The notes: a model not told the origin generated them from the letters alone. 64,000 nucleotides of DNA from an uncultured Senegalimassilia sp. (GCA_934630815.1 CAKTWI010000008.1:18412-82411), one strand, 5' to 3'; shown: positions 18,390-27,445, numbered from the stretch's first letter. Translations and numbers: made by a program.

Positions 18390-18935
18390 CTAGGCCTGCA
18401 TACCCAGCTCCAGGGCGCGCAGGTTGCCTGCCAGCTTGTCCTTCTTACGCGCCGGGACCACGGCGGCCACAGCCGCGCGGATGGTTTCTTCACTGCAGAA
18501 ATGCGTTTCGGCGAACAGCTTGCCCACCAGGATGACGTTGGCCAAACCTTTCAGGCCCGCCTCCTCGGCGAGGGCCGTGGCGGGCACGGCGCACACCGTA
18601 GCCCCTGGGATATCGGGGATGCGCGGCACGAGCGTGCTGTCCACGATGACCAAGCCCCCAGGCTGCACGCTATGCTCGAACTTGTCGAGCGACGGCTGGT
18701 TCATGACCACGAGCACATCGGGGTTGAGCACGAGCGGGCTTCCGATAGGGTCGTCGGAAATGCACACGCTGCAGTTGGCGGTGCCGCCACGCATTTCGGG
18801 TCCGTAGCTGGGAAGCCAGGAAAGCTCGCGGTCCTCAAGCAGGCCGGCGTTGGCGATGATTTTGCCGGCGAACAGGATGCCCTGGCCGCCGAATCCGGCG
18901 AGGACGGCCTGCATGCAACGTTTCGGTTCGCTCAT
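18390..18935 (-). CDS. korC: 2-oxoacid:ferredoxin oxidoreductase, gamma subunit
   Basis: A 181-residue gamma subunit, with GFGGQGILFAGKIIANAGL at the N-terminus and SWLPSYGPEMRGGTANCSV near residue 40, the family signature. With alpha, beta and ferredoxin subunits it oxidises a 2-oxoacid with CoA to acyl-CoA, CO2 and reduced ferredoxin, or the reverse. Its ATG overlaps the beta stop by 4 nt (ATGA), so the two are coupled. Confidence 0.93.
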   Translation of the reverse strand: MSEPKRCMQAVLAGFGGQGILFAGKIIANAGLLEDRELSWLPSYGPEMRGGTANCSVCISDDPIGSPLVLNPDVLVVMNQPSLDKFEHSVQPGGLVIVDSTLVPRIPDIPGATVCAVPATALAEEAGLKGLANVILVGKLFAETHFCSEETIRAAVAAVVPARKKDKLAGNLRALELGMQA

Positions 18936-19795
18936 CGCGCACCCTCCTTGCCCTCGGCACGTTTCTCAGGATGGGCCACCGGGCAGTCGGCGCTGCGCGC
19001 AGCCGCGGCCTGTGCCGCATCGGCGAACCCGTCGGCCACCACATCGCGATACACGCCCAGCGGATAATATGGCAGCATGTTCTCACGCATCCACGCGAAG
19101 CTATCCTGCGGCGTAAGACCCCAGTTCGTGGGACACGTGGACACCACTTCCACGAGCGAATAGCCGATGCCGTCGATCTGGTTCTGGAACGCCTTCTTGA
19201 TGGCGCGCTTGGCCTGGCGGACATGCTTAGGCGTGTCCACGGTCACGCGTTCCAGATACGCCGGGCCGTCAAGGCTGCTCAGCAGCTCGCACACGCGAAC
19301 CGGGTAGCCGGCGGTGGAAACGTCGCGGCCATAGGGGCTGGTCTGCGTCACCTGGTTCGGCAAGCTGGTGGGCGCCATCTGCCCGCCGGTCATGCCGTAG
19401 ATGGCGTTGTTGATGAAGATAACGGTGATGTGCTCGCCGCGCGTAGCCGCATGCACGGTCTCGGCCATACCGATGGAGGCGAGGTCGCCATCGCCTTGAT
19501 AGGCGAACACCACGTTGTCCGGCAGCACGCGCTTGACGCCCGTGGCAACCGCCGGGGCGCGGCCATGCGCCGCCTCAATCATGTCGCAACCGAAGAAATC
19601 CGGCGCGGTGACGGCGCATCCCACGGGCGCGACGCCGACGGTGCGGCCTTCGATATCAAGCTCGTCGATGACCTCGGCGACCAAACGGTGCACGATGCCG
19701 TGCGGGCAACCCGGGCAGTAGTTCGTGACCACGGGCAGCAACGACTTCGGGCGCGAGAACACCACGCGGCCTTCGCCCTGTTTCTGCTCAGCCAT
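18932..19795 (-). CDS. korB: 2-oxoacid:ferredoxin oxidoreductase, beta subunit (TPP-binding)
   Basis: A 287-residue TPP subunit: NYCPGCPHGIVHRLV near residue 28 (cluster/TPP cysteines), FAYQGDGDLASIGMAETVHA (GDGD motif, near 95-115) and FINNAIYGMTGGQMAPTS. The start MAEQKQ comes 1 nt after the alpha stop, with AAGGGCGG upstream. Substrate class (2-oxoglutarate, branched-chain or aryl) is not readable from sequence. Confidence 0.93.
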   Translation of the reverse strand: MAEQKQGEGRVVFSRPKSLLPVVTNYCPGCPHGIVHRLVAEVIDELDIEGRTVGVAPVGCAVTAPDFFGCDMIEAAHGRAPAVATGVKRVLPDNVVFAYQGDGDLASIGMAETVHAATRGEHITVIFINNAIYGMTGGQMAPTSLPNQVTQTSPYGRDVSTAGYPVRVCELLSSLDGPAYLERVTVDTPKHVRQAKRAIKKAFQNQIDGIGYSLVEVVSTCPTNWGLTPQDSFAWMRENMLPYYPLGVYRDVVADGFADAAQAAAARSADCPVAHPEKRAEGKEGAR

Positions 19796-19796
19796 G

Positions 19797-20864
19797 TTAT
19801 TCACCGCCCTTCCCCGCAAGCTTGCGGATAGCACCCAGCACCTCATCGGGCGTGGGGATGATGCCGCCCGTGCGTCCGAAGAACTCCACGGGAACACGGC
19901 CGTTGACCGCCAGTCGCACATCATCGACCATCTGGCCCATGTTCATCTCAACCGACAAGAACGCCTTCGCAGTCTCCATGCAGCCCTCGATGGCGTCCAC
20001 AGGGAACGGCCAGAGCGTGATGGGGCGCAAAAGGCCTGCCTTGATGCCCTCGGCGCGGGCGCGCACGACCGCCGAATGCGCGATACGCGCGGTGGCGCCG
20101 AACGACACGAGCACGATCTCAGCGTCCTCGCACATGAACGTTTCGGCACGCTGCTCGCGTGCCTTCACCGTCTCATAGCGCTCGAAACGCTCGATATTCA
20201 GGCGCTCGAGCTCGTCTGCCGTCAGGTAAAGCGAGTCCACGATATTGTGCTTGCGCGTGCCCTTATGGCCGGTGGTGGCCCAAGGCTTCTCCGGCAGCTG
20301 CTCCACGCGCTCGGGAAGCACGACGGGCTCCATCATCTGGCCGAGCATGCCGTCGGAGAGGATCATGGCCGGCATGCGGTACTCGTCGGCCTTCTCGAAG
20401 GACAGATACGCCAGATCGGCCATCTCCTGGACGGTGGAAGGCGCGAACACGAGCACCTGGAAGTCGCCGTGGCCCATAGCGCGCGTGGCCTGCCAGTAGT
20501 CGGACTGGGAAGGCTGGATACCGCCGAGACCCGGGCCGCCACGCTGCACGTTGACGATAACGCCGGGAAGATCGGCGCCCGCCATATACGAAACGCCCTC
20601 GCCCTTAAGCGACACGCCCGGCGAAGACGACGACGTCATGACGCGAGCGCCCGCGGACGATGCGCCGTAAACCATGTTGATAGCTGCGATCTCGCTTTCC
20701 GCCTGCAGATACGTGCCGCCCTCCTTGGGCATGCGCTTGGCCATATAAGCGGCAACCTCGGTCTGCGGCGTGATGGGGTAGCCGAAGAAGAAGCGGCATC
20801 CGGCGCGGATGGCAGCCTCGGCCATAGCCTCGTTGCCCTTCATGAGCACCTTTTCCTGAGACAT
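19797..20864 (-). CDS. korA: 2-oxoacid:ferredoxin oxidoreductase, alpha subunit (VorB-like)
   Basis: A 355-residue alpha subunit: LMKGNEAMAEAAIRAGCRFF, GYPITPQTEVAAYMA (near 30) and MTSSSSPGVSLKGEGVSYMAG. It resembles VorB/KorA proteins that lack the N-terminal gamma fusion. Its start overlaps the ferredoxin stop by 1 nt (TGATG). It lies within the operon regulator-synthetase-ATPase-ferredoxin-alpha-beta-gamma. Confidence 0.93.
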   Translation of the reverse strand: MSQEKVLMKGNEAMAEAAIRAGCRFFFGYPITPQTEVAAYMAKRMPKEGGTYLQAESEIAAINMVYGASSAGARVMTSSSSPGVSLKGEGVSYMAGADLPGVIVNVQRGGPGLGGIQPSQSDYWQATRAMGHGDFQVLVFAPSTVQEMADLAYLSFEKADEYRMPAMILSDGMLGQMMEPVVLPERVEQLPEKPWATTGHKGTRKHNIVDSLYLTADELERLNIERFERYETVKAREQRAETFMCEDAEIVLVSFGATARIAHSAVVRARAEGIKAGLLRPITLWPFPVDAIEGCMETAKAFLSVEMNMGQMVDDVRLAVNGRVPVEFFGRTGGIIPTPDEVLGAIRKLAGKGGE

Positions 20865-21070
20865 CAGCGCATCACCTCGATCGCAACGTCAGGGCACATA
20901 AGCGCGCACGAGCAGCAGCCCGTGCACTTGGACGCATCGATCAGCCGGGCCGGATGATAGCCCTTCGCCGTGATGCGGGAGCGGTCAAGCTCGATGATAT
21001 GAGCCGGGCATGCATCCACGCACAACCCGCAGCCTTTGCAGAAACCGTCATCGACCGTTATCGCTGCCAT
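20864..21070 (-). CDS. korD: 2[4Fe-4S] ferredoxin subunit of the oxidoreductase (delta)
   Basis: A 68-residue ferredoxin with two cluster motifs, CKGCGLCVDACP and CTGCCSCALMCP. It passes electrons from the TPP subunit to free ferredoxin. ATG 21070 is preceded by AAAGGAAGG. The gene begins 122 nt after the ATPase gene, the largest gap inside this operon, so an internal promoter is possible. Confidence 0.93.
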   Translation of the reverse strand: MAAITVDDGFCKGCGLCVDACPAHIIELDRSRITAKGYHPARLIDASKCTGCCSCALMCPDVAIEVMR

Positions 21071-21192
21071 GAGCCTTCCTTTCTCGTCTAAGCCGGCCAA
21101 ACGACCGGCATATGGTTATCGAACACTCCCCCGAAAAAACTCCTTGAACAGAGGCACGGCCCCGCCCGAATCCACCGACGCGGACTTTGCCC

Positions 21193-21879
21193 TTACTCCC
21201 AGGGTTTTCGCACATGTACCGAAACAGGATAGCGCACACCCGGGATATCGGCATCTTCGAGCATACGACGGGGCACCGCGGAAAACGCCAGAGGCAAACC
21301 GGCCAGCGCGGCGACCTCCTGCGCGAACCCGACACCGCGGCTGAGCACTTCCCCGTCGGTGAAGTCGGCCAGGTGCGTGTTGTTCGCAACCGCCGTGGCA
21401 TGCAGATGGCTGACCGCCTCGATCTCTCGAAGCACGGAAAGCGCTTCATGCGCATCGTGCGTGAGATTGCGGCTGCGGTTCACCACATACAACAGGTCGT
21501 AATTCCCCTCGGCGACGCCGCGGGCGAACCTGCCGAGCGCCGTAGCGCCCACATCGTCGCCGCCTGCATCGATGAGCAGCAGCCTTCCCTGCTCCCCGCG
21601 CGCCCAATCGAGGGCGGCGGAAACCTGCCCGGAGATGGCCGGCGCGTCAAGCGTAGTGCCCGCATACCGCGGGGCGATCACCTGCACGCCAGCGTCCTCG
21701 AGAAGACCACGGTAGTCGCTGCTTCGAAAGTACGGATTGACGATATCTAGGTCGGCAACGCGCACATCGAGTCCAGCATACCGGGCATCAAGGGCCAGGT
21801 TGATGGCCAGATTGGTCTTTCCGACCCCATAATGTCCCGTGATAACGGTAACCGGTTTCAACCGTTTGACATCGAACAT
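21193..21879 (-). CDS. ParA/MinD-like P-loop ATPase of the Kor operon
   Basis: A 228-residue SIMIBI-type ATPase. Walker A TGHYGVGKTNLAINLA lies near residue 15, RVADLDIVNPYFRSSDYR near 40 and a Walker B-like LLLIDAGGDDVGA near 98. It is not a partition protein by context. Such ATPases accompany Kor/Vor and acyl-CoA-synthetase genes in anaerobes, and a role in complex maturation or cofactor handling is conceivable but unproven. ATG 21879 is used; a TTG two codons earlier is possible. Confidence 0.75.
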   Translation of the reverse strand: MFDVKRLKPVTVITGHYGVGKTNLAINLALDARYAGLDVRVADLDIVNPYFRSSDYRGLLEDAGVQVIAPRYAGTTLDAPAISGQVSAALDWARGEQGRLLLIDAGGDDVGATALGRFARGVAEGNYDLLYVVNRSRNLTHDAHEALSVLREIEAVSHLHATAVANNTHLADFTDGEVLSRGVGFAQEVAALAGLPLAFSAVPRRMLEDADIPGVRYPVSVHVRKPWE

Positions 21880-21891
21880 GTTCAAACAGCC

Positions 21892-23685
21892 TTACACCAA
21901 GCCCTCGGGCACCTTAGTCTTCGGCTTGCCCTCCTGGCTTTCGTCAGCCTCGCGGATGGCGGCTCGGCGGATCTTGCCGTTGACAGTCTTGGGTAGCGCG
22001 TCGACGAACTCCACGATGCGGGGATATTTGTACGGCGCCGTGCGCTGCTTGACCCATTGCTGCAGCTCGCGCACGAGCACCTCGGAACCCTCGAAACCGT
22101 CCGCCAGCACCACCGTGGCCTTGACCGCCTTGCCGCGCACGGGGTCGGGCACGCCGGTAACGGCGCATTCGCGCACGGCGTCATGCTCGAGCAGCACGCT
22201 TTCAATCTCGAAGGGGCCGATGCGATAGCCCGACGACTTGATGACGTCGTCGTTGCGGCCAACGTACCAGAGGTACCCGTCCTCGTCGACCCAGGCGGTA
22301 TCTCCGGTGTGGTACCAACCGTCGTACACGGCCGCTTCGGTTTTCTCGGGATTGCGGTAGTACTCCAACATGATGCCCGGGGCCTTCTCATGTACATCGA
22401 TGCAAATCTCGCCCGTCTCGCCAACGTCGCAGCGGCTCCCGTCGCCGCGCTGCACCTCGATGGTGAACGCCGGCGAAGGATGGCCCATGGAGCCGGGCTT
22501 GGGCACCGCATGCGTAAGGTTGGCCACGGTGAGCGGAGTCTCCGTCTGACCGAAGCCCTCGAAGATAGTCAGCCCCGTGTGTTCCTTCCAGAAGTCGAAC
22601 AGGTCGGGGTTGAGCGCCTCACCGGCGGTAGTACAGTACGTAAGCGTGCTCAAATCATGGGCATCCACGTCGGCCTGCATCATCATGCGGTACATGGTGG
22701 GCGGGCAGCACAGCGTGGTGACCCCGTAGCGAGGAATCAAATCCAAGATCTCGTCGGCATGGAAACGGTCGAAGTCGTACGTGAGCACGCAGGCTTCCAT
22801 GAGCCACTGGCCATAATACTTGCCCCACACGGCTTTGCCCCAGCCGGTGTCGGCGATGGTCAGATGCAGCCCGTCAGGCTTGACGTTGTGCCAGTGCTTC
22901 GCCGTGACCAGGTGCGCCAATGCGTAGTAGGAATCATGCAGCACCATCTTGGGGTTGCCGGAGGTGCCGGAGGAGAAATACATGAGCATGGGGTCGCCGA
23001 CATGGGTTTCCACGCGGGAGAATTCCTCGCAGGCATTGCGCACGCCGGTGTTGAAATCATGCCAGCCCTCACGCTGCGCGGGCACGGCGCACACGCCCTC
23101 GAGGCCGGAGAGCACAGCTCCCACCGGGCCGTCAGCGGCAAGCCAATTGCCATCCGCGTCCTTCTCGGTCAGGCCCCCGCCGGCGCCATTGACCAAAAAC
23201 AGGTTCTCAACCGAAGGACAGCGATCCACGACGTTGTCCACCACTTGTGCGATGGTGCCGATGGAGGTGCAGATGACAGCCTTGATGGAAGCGCCGTTCA
23301 GGCGATACTCCAAGTCGTGCTCCTTGAGCATGAACGTTGCCGGAACCATGACGGCGCCGAGTTTGGCGAGCGCGGTTGCCACGAACCAGAACTGGTAATG
23401 GCGGCGCAGGATCACCATGACCATGTCGCCCTTACCCACGCCGTGCGCAGCAAGGTAGTTCGCCGTCTTGTCAGACCAGCGTTTCATGTCGGCGAACGTG
23501 AACAGATGCTCCTCGCCTTCAGGGTTGCACCACATCATGGCGCGGCGATCGGGGTCGTTGTCCGCGATGTCGTCCACCACGTCATAGCCGAAGTTGAAGG
23601 TATCGAGGCACTTCACCTTGAAATCGGTGAGCACGCCCTGCTCGTCGTAGGTTTCCTCGCAGTAACGCAGATTGATGTTTCTCAT
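21892..23685 (-). CDS. AMP-forming acyl-CoA synthetase (medium-chain/aryl type)
   Basis: A 597-residue ANL-superfamily ligase that makes an acyl-adenylate, then the CoA thioester. The phosphate loop YFSSGTSGNPKMVLH is near residue 236, the EGFGQTETPLT motif near 385, WYHTGDTAWVDEDGYLWYVGR near 460 and the C-terminal lysine in PKTVNGKIRRA near 570. With the oxidoreductase it could activate a carboxylic acid and carboxylate it to a 2-oxoacid (for amino-acid synthesis from branched or aryl acids), or work in the oxidative direction. Six nt separate it from the ATPase. Confidence 0.9.
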   Translation of the reverse strand: MRNINLRYCEETYDEQGVLTDFKVKCLDTFNFGYDVVDDIADNDPDRRAMMWCNPEGEEHLFTFADMKRWSDKTANYLAAHGVGKGDMVMVILRRHYQFWFVATALAKLGAVMVPATFMLKEHDLEYRLNGASIKAVICTSIGTIAQVVDNVVDRCPSVENLFLVNGAGGGLTEKDADGNWLAADGPVGAVLSGLEGVCAVPAQREGWHDFNTGVRNACEEFSRVETHVGDPMLMYFSSGTSGNPKMVLHDSYYALAHLVTAKHWHNVKPDGLHLTIADTGWGKAVWGKYYGQWLMEACVLTYDFDRFHADEILDLIPRYGVTTLCCPPTMYRMMMQADVDAHDLSTLTYCTTAGEALNPDLFDFWKEHTGLTIFEGFGQTETPLTVANLTHAVPKPGSMGHPSPAFTIEVQRGDGSRCDVGETGEICIDVHEKAPGIMLEYYRNPEKTEAAVYDGWYHTGDTAWVDEDGYLWYVGRNDDVIKSSGYRIGPFEIESVLLEHDAVRECAVTGVPDPVRGKAVKATVVLADGFEGSEVLVRELQQWVKQRTAPYKYPRIVEFVDALPKTVNGKIRRAAIREADESQEGKPKTKVPEGLV

Positions 23686-23790
23686 GGTGTTGCCGAACTT
23701 CCTTGAAATTTGGTGCGCGGAACCAGACCGCGCACGATGCGGTCGATAAGAAGGTTGGTATCAGGCAAGCAACCCTAGGCGGGCGCTTGC

Positions 23791-24372
23791 CTAGATAATG
23801 TCTTCCTTCGCCTTCAAAACGACAGCCAGGAATTTGCACGGTGCGCCACCGATGGCGATCATGCCGTGCCCACGTCCGGAATCATAGAGCAGCATGTCCC
23901 CAGGGCCGAGCTCCTCGGTGTGCTCCTCGTACTGGAAGCGCATACGACCTTCCAGGATGTAATCAAGCTCCTGCCCGCTGTGATACGACAGGTGGATGGG
24001 CTTGTCCTGCAGTTCGGGGCGATAATCTGCCGTCACGAAGAACGGCTCGCACAGCTTGTTGCGATAGTGCGGAGCCTTGTGCAGGTACTCAAGGCCGCTG
24101 CGGCGCTTCACCGCCAGGCCCTCGTCGGCGCGCGTGAGCGTGTAGCCCGTCAGGTGCGGGGTTTCACCGGTAAGCAGCTCGATGGGGTCGACGCCCAGGT
24201 TCGCCGCGCACTTATACAAGAAAGTGAATGAAAGCTCCTCTGCCCCTGATTCCTGCGCCTGGTACTCGGCCAGGCTGCGGCCGGTGGCATCAGCCATCTC
24301 CTGCATGGTCAGGCCCATATCCTCGCGCAGCGCGCGGATCCTGTTCGCCACCTCTTGATAATTCGGCTCCAT
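23791..24372 (-). CDS. XRE-family regulator with cupin domain
   Basis: A 193-residue protein. The N-terminal HTH (VANRIRALREDMGLTMQEMA, then TGRSLAEYQAQESG) is followed by a cupin (PIHLSYHSGQELDYILEGRM, ELGPGDMLLYDSGRGHGM) that likely senses a small ligand. It is the first gene of the Kor operon, 105 nt before the synthetase. GGAGG precedes the start, and a TATGAT hexamer on the minus strand (24405-24410) may be the -10. It is probably a local regulator of this operon. Confidence 0.88.
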   Translation of the reverse strand: MEPNYQEVANRIRALREDMGLTMQEMADATGRSLAEYQAQESGAEELSFTFLYKCAANLGVDPIELLTGETPHLTGYTLTRADEGLAVKRRSGLEYLHKAPHYRNKLCEPFFVTADYRPELQDKPIHLSYHSGQELDYILEGRMRFQYEEHTEELGPGDMLLYDSGRGHGMIAIGGAPCKFLAVVLKAKEDII

Positions 24373-24450
24373 GAAAACCTGACCTCCTCACATGCAATTA
24401 CGTCAAAATCATAGTAAATAAATGGTACGCGCGAAATTGTTTCCAATATG

Positions 24451-24486
24451 TTTCATGCCGGCGAAGAAGCCTTCGCCGGCATGAAA
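24451..24486. terminator. Long inverted repeat after the RNA methyltransferase
   Basis: Perfect 16-bp arms (24451-24466 and 24471-24486) around AAGC, 13 nt after the methyltransferase stop. No T tract follows on either strand, so it may stop transcription only weakly or protect the mRNA 3' end. Confidence 0.55.
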
Positions 24487-24499
24487 ACGGGATCTTATA

Positions 24500-26491
24500 T
24501 TATTCCTGCGGCTTACGGACGAAGCGCACGGCGAAGTGCGCATCGGACGAGCCAGGGGCAAGGCGGGTTGCAAGGCAGTTGCGGCCGCACAGTTGGTCGA
24601 GCGTGAAGCCGGCGCCCTCCTCGCTTTCCAGGAACGCCTTCACCACGCCGGCGTTCTCCTCGCGCGTGACCGTGCACGTGGAATATGCCAGCGCACCGCC
24701 CGGGGCAACATGGCCCGCCGTAGCCTTGAGCATGCCCAGCTGGGCTTCCACGAAACCCGCCAGGTCCTCCTCGCTCGTACGCCAACGGATCTCGGGGTGA
24801 CGGCGAAGCGTGCCCATGCCCGAGCAAGGGGCGTCCACGAAGATGAATGAGAACATGCGGTCGGGCATGATGTTGTCCAGCTCCAGCGCATTGCCGGTGA
24901 AGGCCTCGGTCACCACGACGCCGTACTGCTCGGCGCGCTTCTCAAGCAGGCGCGTCTTGTAGGCGTGGTTGTCGATGGTGACGTATTCCTCGATCTGTGA
25001 CCCGTACTTGCGGCAGGCGTTGGACTGCAGCAGGATGGTCTTCGTGGCGCGGCCGGCGCCGATCTCGAGCACGCTTTCGGGCTTCTCATCAGGAAGCACG
25101 TTGGCGGCCACCATCTGCGCAGCGGCGTCGGAGACCAAGATCTTACCCTGGTCGAGCTGGCGCGCAAGCGCGGGCACCAGCAGGGCACGGCTTTCAGGCA
25201 CGCGCAAGCAACCCTGCACGTTCATGTCGCCGAGGGCCACCGGCTGCACTTCCTCTTCCGCACGCTCGAAGGCCTTGAGCACATGGTCATCGTCCACCTT
25301 GCAGGCGTTGACAGCCACATACAGCGGCGCCTGCTCGTTGGATGCGCGCATGAACTCGATGGCGGCCTGCGGGCCCATCTCCTCCATGAGCTTCTTGGCC
25401 ATCCACGTGGGGAACGCCTGGGTACGGGCAAGCGCATCCAGGTCCGTGGCCGGGTTGCCGAACGGGAAATCAATGCGCAGGCGCACGATCTTGTGCAGCA
25501 CGGCGTTTGCCACGCGCGCCGCGGGGCCCGGGCTGAACGACTTCACCATCTCCACGCCCTGGTCGACGGCCGCATGAGCCTCCTTGCCCAGGAAGATGAG
25601 CTCGTAGGTTGAGATCTGCAGCGCGTCGCGCGTCTCGCGGAAGATGTCCTCGGGCGTGTCGAGCGCTCGGTCGATGATCTCGTCGAGCGTGCCGCGGGCG
25701 CTGACCGTGCCAAGGGCGAGCAGCGTGGCGAACGCGCGGTCTTCAACGGACATGGTGGACTTGTCGATCACCTGGGCGATGACGTCCTGCGCGAACGCGT
25801 TGCGCTCGCGGACGGTGCGCACCACATCGAGCGCCGCCAAGCGGGCGGGCGTTGCGTTGGATTTACGGCGCGGACGTGCCGGCTTGGCCGAACCGCGGAA
25901 GCCGCCCTTCTCGCCACGCGGCGCGCCCTGGCCGCCCTGCTCGGGCTTACGGCGCGGGTCGCGTGCGGTGTTGCGGCCGCGGAAATCGGGCTTCGGCTCG
26001 CGCGCGGGGCGATCGCCGCCCGCATGCTGCGCGGCCTCGGGACGCTGGCCGCCCTCGGCGCCCTCGCGCTTGAAATCGGGCTTGCCGTCACGCTTGAAAT
26101 CGCGCTTCGGGCCACGATCGCCCTTATAGCCGCCACGACGGTCGTCACGGCCCCCGTTGTAGCCGCCGCGACGCTCGTCGCGCCCGCCGTTAGCGCGATA
26201 CTCGCGCTTCTCGCCGTCGCGCCCGCCGTTAGCGCGGAAATCCCGCTTCTCGCCGTCGCGGCCGCGATATCCGCCCTTGCCGCCATCGCAGCGCTGGCCG
26301 TCACGGCTACCCTGTCCGCGATATCCGCCGCGACGATCGTCACGGCCGCCGAAACCGCCTTTGCCGCCATCGCGGCGCGGGCCGCCCTGACGATTGCCGT
26401 GGCCGCCGTGCTGGCCGCCCTTTCGATAGCCGCCGTTGCCGCCTTCGCGGCGCTGACGCGGCGTGCCTTCGTTGTTATGCTGTTCAGCCAC
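24500..26491 (-). CDS. rsmB: RsmB-type 16S rRNA m5C methyltransferase with RGG-rich N-terminal extension
   Basis: Methylates a cytosine of 16S rRNA (C967 in E. coli) using SAM. Residues 211 onward are a normal RsmB: a NusB-like domain (NATPARLAALDVV..., near 212-340), SAM site SVLEIGAGRATKT, VDAPCSGMGTLRRHPE and catalytic YSTCTV near 600. Residues 1-210 are extra: Gly, Arg and Asp-rich with many RGG/RGGY boxes and a perfect-length 13-residue tandem repeat. GTG start with GGGAGG 6 nt upstream; 8-nt overlap with fmt. The extension is in frame with no stop and is GC-rich coding-like, so it is probably real. The long open frames on the other strand here are shadows. Confidence 0.9.
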   Translation of the reverse strand: MAEQHNNEGTPRQRREGGNGGYRKGGQHGGHGNRQGGPRRDGGKGGFGGRDDRRGGYRGQGSRDGQRCDGGKGGYRGRDGEKRDFRANGGRDGEKREYRANGGRDERRGGYNGGRDDRRGGYKGDRGPKRDFKRDGKPDFKREGAEGGQRPEAAQHAGGDRPAREPKPDFRGRNTARDPRRKPEQGGQGAPRGEKGGFRGSAKPARPRRKSNATPARLAALDVVRTVRERNAFAQDVIAQVIDKSTMSVEDRAFATLLALGTVSARGTLDEIIDRALDTPEDIFRETRDALQISTYELIFLGKEAHAAVDQGVEMVKSFSPGPAARVANAVLHKIVRLRIDFPFGNPATDLDALARTQAFPTWMAKKLMEEMGPQAAIEFMRASNEQAPLYVAVNACKVDDDHVLKAFERAEEEVQPVALGDMNVQGCLRVPESRALLVPALARQLDQGKILVSDAAAQMVAANVLPDEKPESVLEIGAGRATKTILLQSNACRKYGSQIEEYVTIDNHAYKTRLLEKRAEQYGVVVTEAFTGNALELDNIMPDRMFSFIFVDAPCSGMGTLRRHPEIRWRTSEEDLAGFVEAQLGMLKATAGHVAPGGALAYSTCTVTREENAGVVKAFLESEEGAGFTLDQLCGRNCLATRLAPGSSDAHFAVRFVRKPQE
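26177..26254. repeat. 2 x 39-bp tandem repeat coding 13-residue RG units
   Basis: Residues 80-92 (GEKRDFRANGGRD) and 93-105 (GEKREYRANGGRD) of the methyltransferase extension are adjacent near-identical copies. This is a sign of recent in-frame duplication in a low-complexity region. Confidence 0.8.
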
Positions 26492-27440
26492 GCGGGCCCT
26501 CCCAAGTCTTGGTGTCTTCCTTGATTCCCTGAATGCCCGCGGCGAAGGCCTTGGCCGCCATGGCCGCCTTGCCGGCAGGTTTCACTTCCAAAAGCTCGAT
26601 GACGCCATCCGCGGCGCCCAAGTACAAACGCTTTGCAGCGAAGCGCACGCTGCCGGGGCCCATGCCCGCGCTTCCCGCATCCGCCTGGTCGGCTGCTGCC
26701 GGTCGCGCGGCGAGCACGGTGACGTCCTTGCCCGCTACGGTCGCATGCGCCGGATGGGCAGCGCTTGATGCGCGCACCTTGCGGCACGCCTGCTCAACCG
26801 TGTCGGCCGGGCTGAGCGAAAGCTCATCCTTGCCGATCTTCTCGGCGTAGGTGACGTGCTCGGCGTCCTGGCGCGTCCAGCGGATGCATCCGGCCTCCAG
26901 CTGGGAAAGCGCCGTGAGCAGCGCGTGCGCGCCCAGATCGGCAAGCAGGTCGGTGAGCAACGCGACATCCTTGTCGCCCACTTCAAGCGATCGGCACACG
27001 CAGTAATCGCCCGTGTCGAGCCCCTCCTCCATGCGCATGATGCACACGCCGGCCTCCTCGTCGCCCGACAGGATGGCGCGCTCGATGGGAGCGGCGCCGC
27101 GCCAGCGCGGCAGCAGCGAGGCGTGCACGTTCAAGCAACCATGCTTGGGGATGGACAGCACCTCGGCGGGCAGCAGCATGCCATAAGCGGCAACGCAGAT
27201 GACATCGGGCTCAAGCGCCACGAGCGCCTTCTGCTCATCGGCGTCGCGCAGCGTCTTCGGCGTGAACACGGGGATGCCGCGCTCGCATGCCTCGACCTTC
27301 ACCGGGCTGGGCACCAGCTGCTTGCCGCGGCCGCGCACGGCGTCGGGGCGCGTGTAGACGGCCACCACGTCGTGCTGCGAGGCAAGTTCGGAAAGCACCG
27401 ATGCGGCGAAGTCGGGCGTGCCCATGAATACGATGCGCAT
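26484..27440 (-). CDS. fmt: Methionyl-tRNA formyltransferase
   Basis: Formylates initiator Met-tRNA with 10-formyl-THF. The 318 residues start MRIVFMGTPDFAASVL. The SLLPRWRGAAPIERAIL motif (near 110) has the catalytic Asn-His-Asp set in NVHASLLP and GVCIMRMEEGLDTGDY, and a C-terminal OB-like domain binds tRNA. AGGGG precedes the start. It sits in the conserved order def-fmt-rsmB, 5 nt after def. Confidence 0.96.
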   Translation of the reverse strand: MRIVFMGTPDFAASVLSELASQHDVVAVYTRPDAVRGRGKQLVPSPVKVEACERGIPVFTPKTLRDADEQKALVALEPDVICVAAYGMLLPAEVLSIPKHGCLNVHASLLPRWRGAAPIERAILSGDEEAGVCIMRMEEGLDTGDYCVCRSLEVGDKDVALLTDLLADLGAHALLTALSQLEAGCIRWTRQDAEHVTYAEKIGKDELSLSPADTVEQACRKVRASSAAHPAHATVAGKDVTVLAARPAAADQADAGSAGMGPGSVRFAAKRLYLGAADGVIELLEVKPAGKAAMAAKAFAAGIQGIKEDTKTWEGPRG

Positions 27441-27445
27441 GTCCC

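Noticed and set aside
21193-21879. Chromosome or plasmid partition protein ParA
   Set aside because: No parB or parS-like repeats nearby; the gene is inside a metabolic operon with tight spacing to the synthetase.
22057-23706. 549-codon plus-strand frame over the acyl-CoA synthetase
   Set aside because: Antisense to a complete, motif-bearing enzyme; composition (His/Gly/Val rich) is typical of a shadow frame.
24451-24486. Riboswitch or attenuator upstream of another gene
   Set aside because: The inverted repeat directly follows a stop codon and has no aptamer-like conserved bases; it is better seen as a 3'-end hairpin.
25768-26787. Ala/Arg-rich frames overlapping the RGG-coding region
   Set aside because: Low-complexity G+C repeats keep several frames open; only the frame continuous with the RsmB core is supported.
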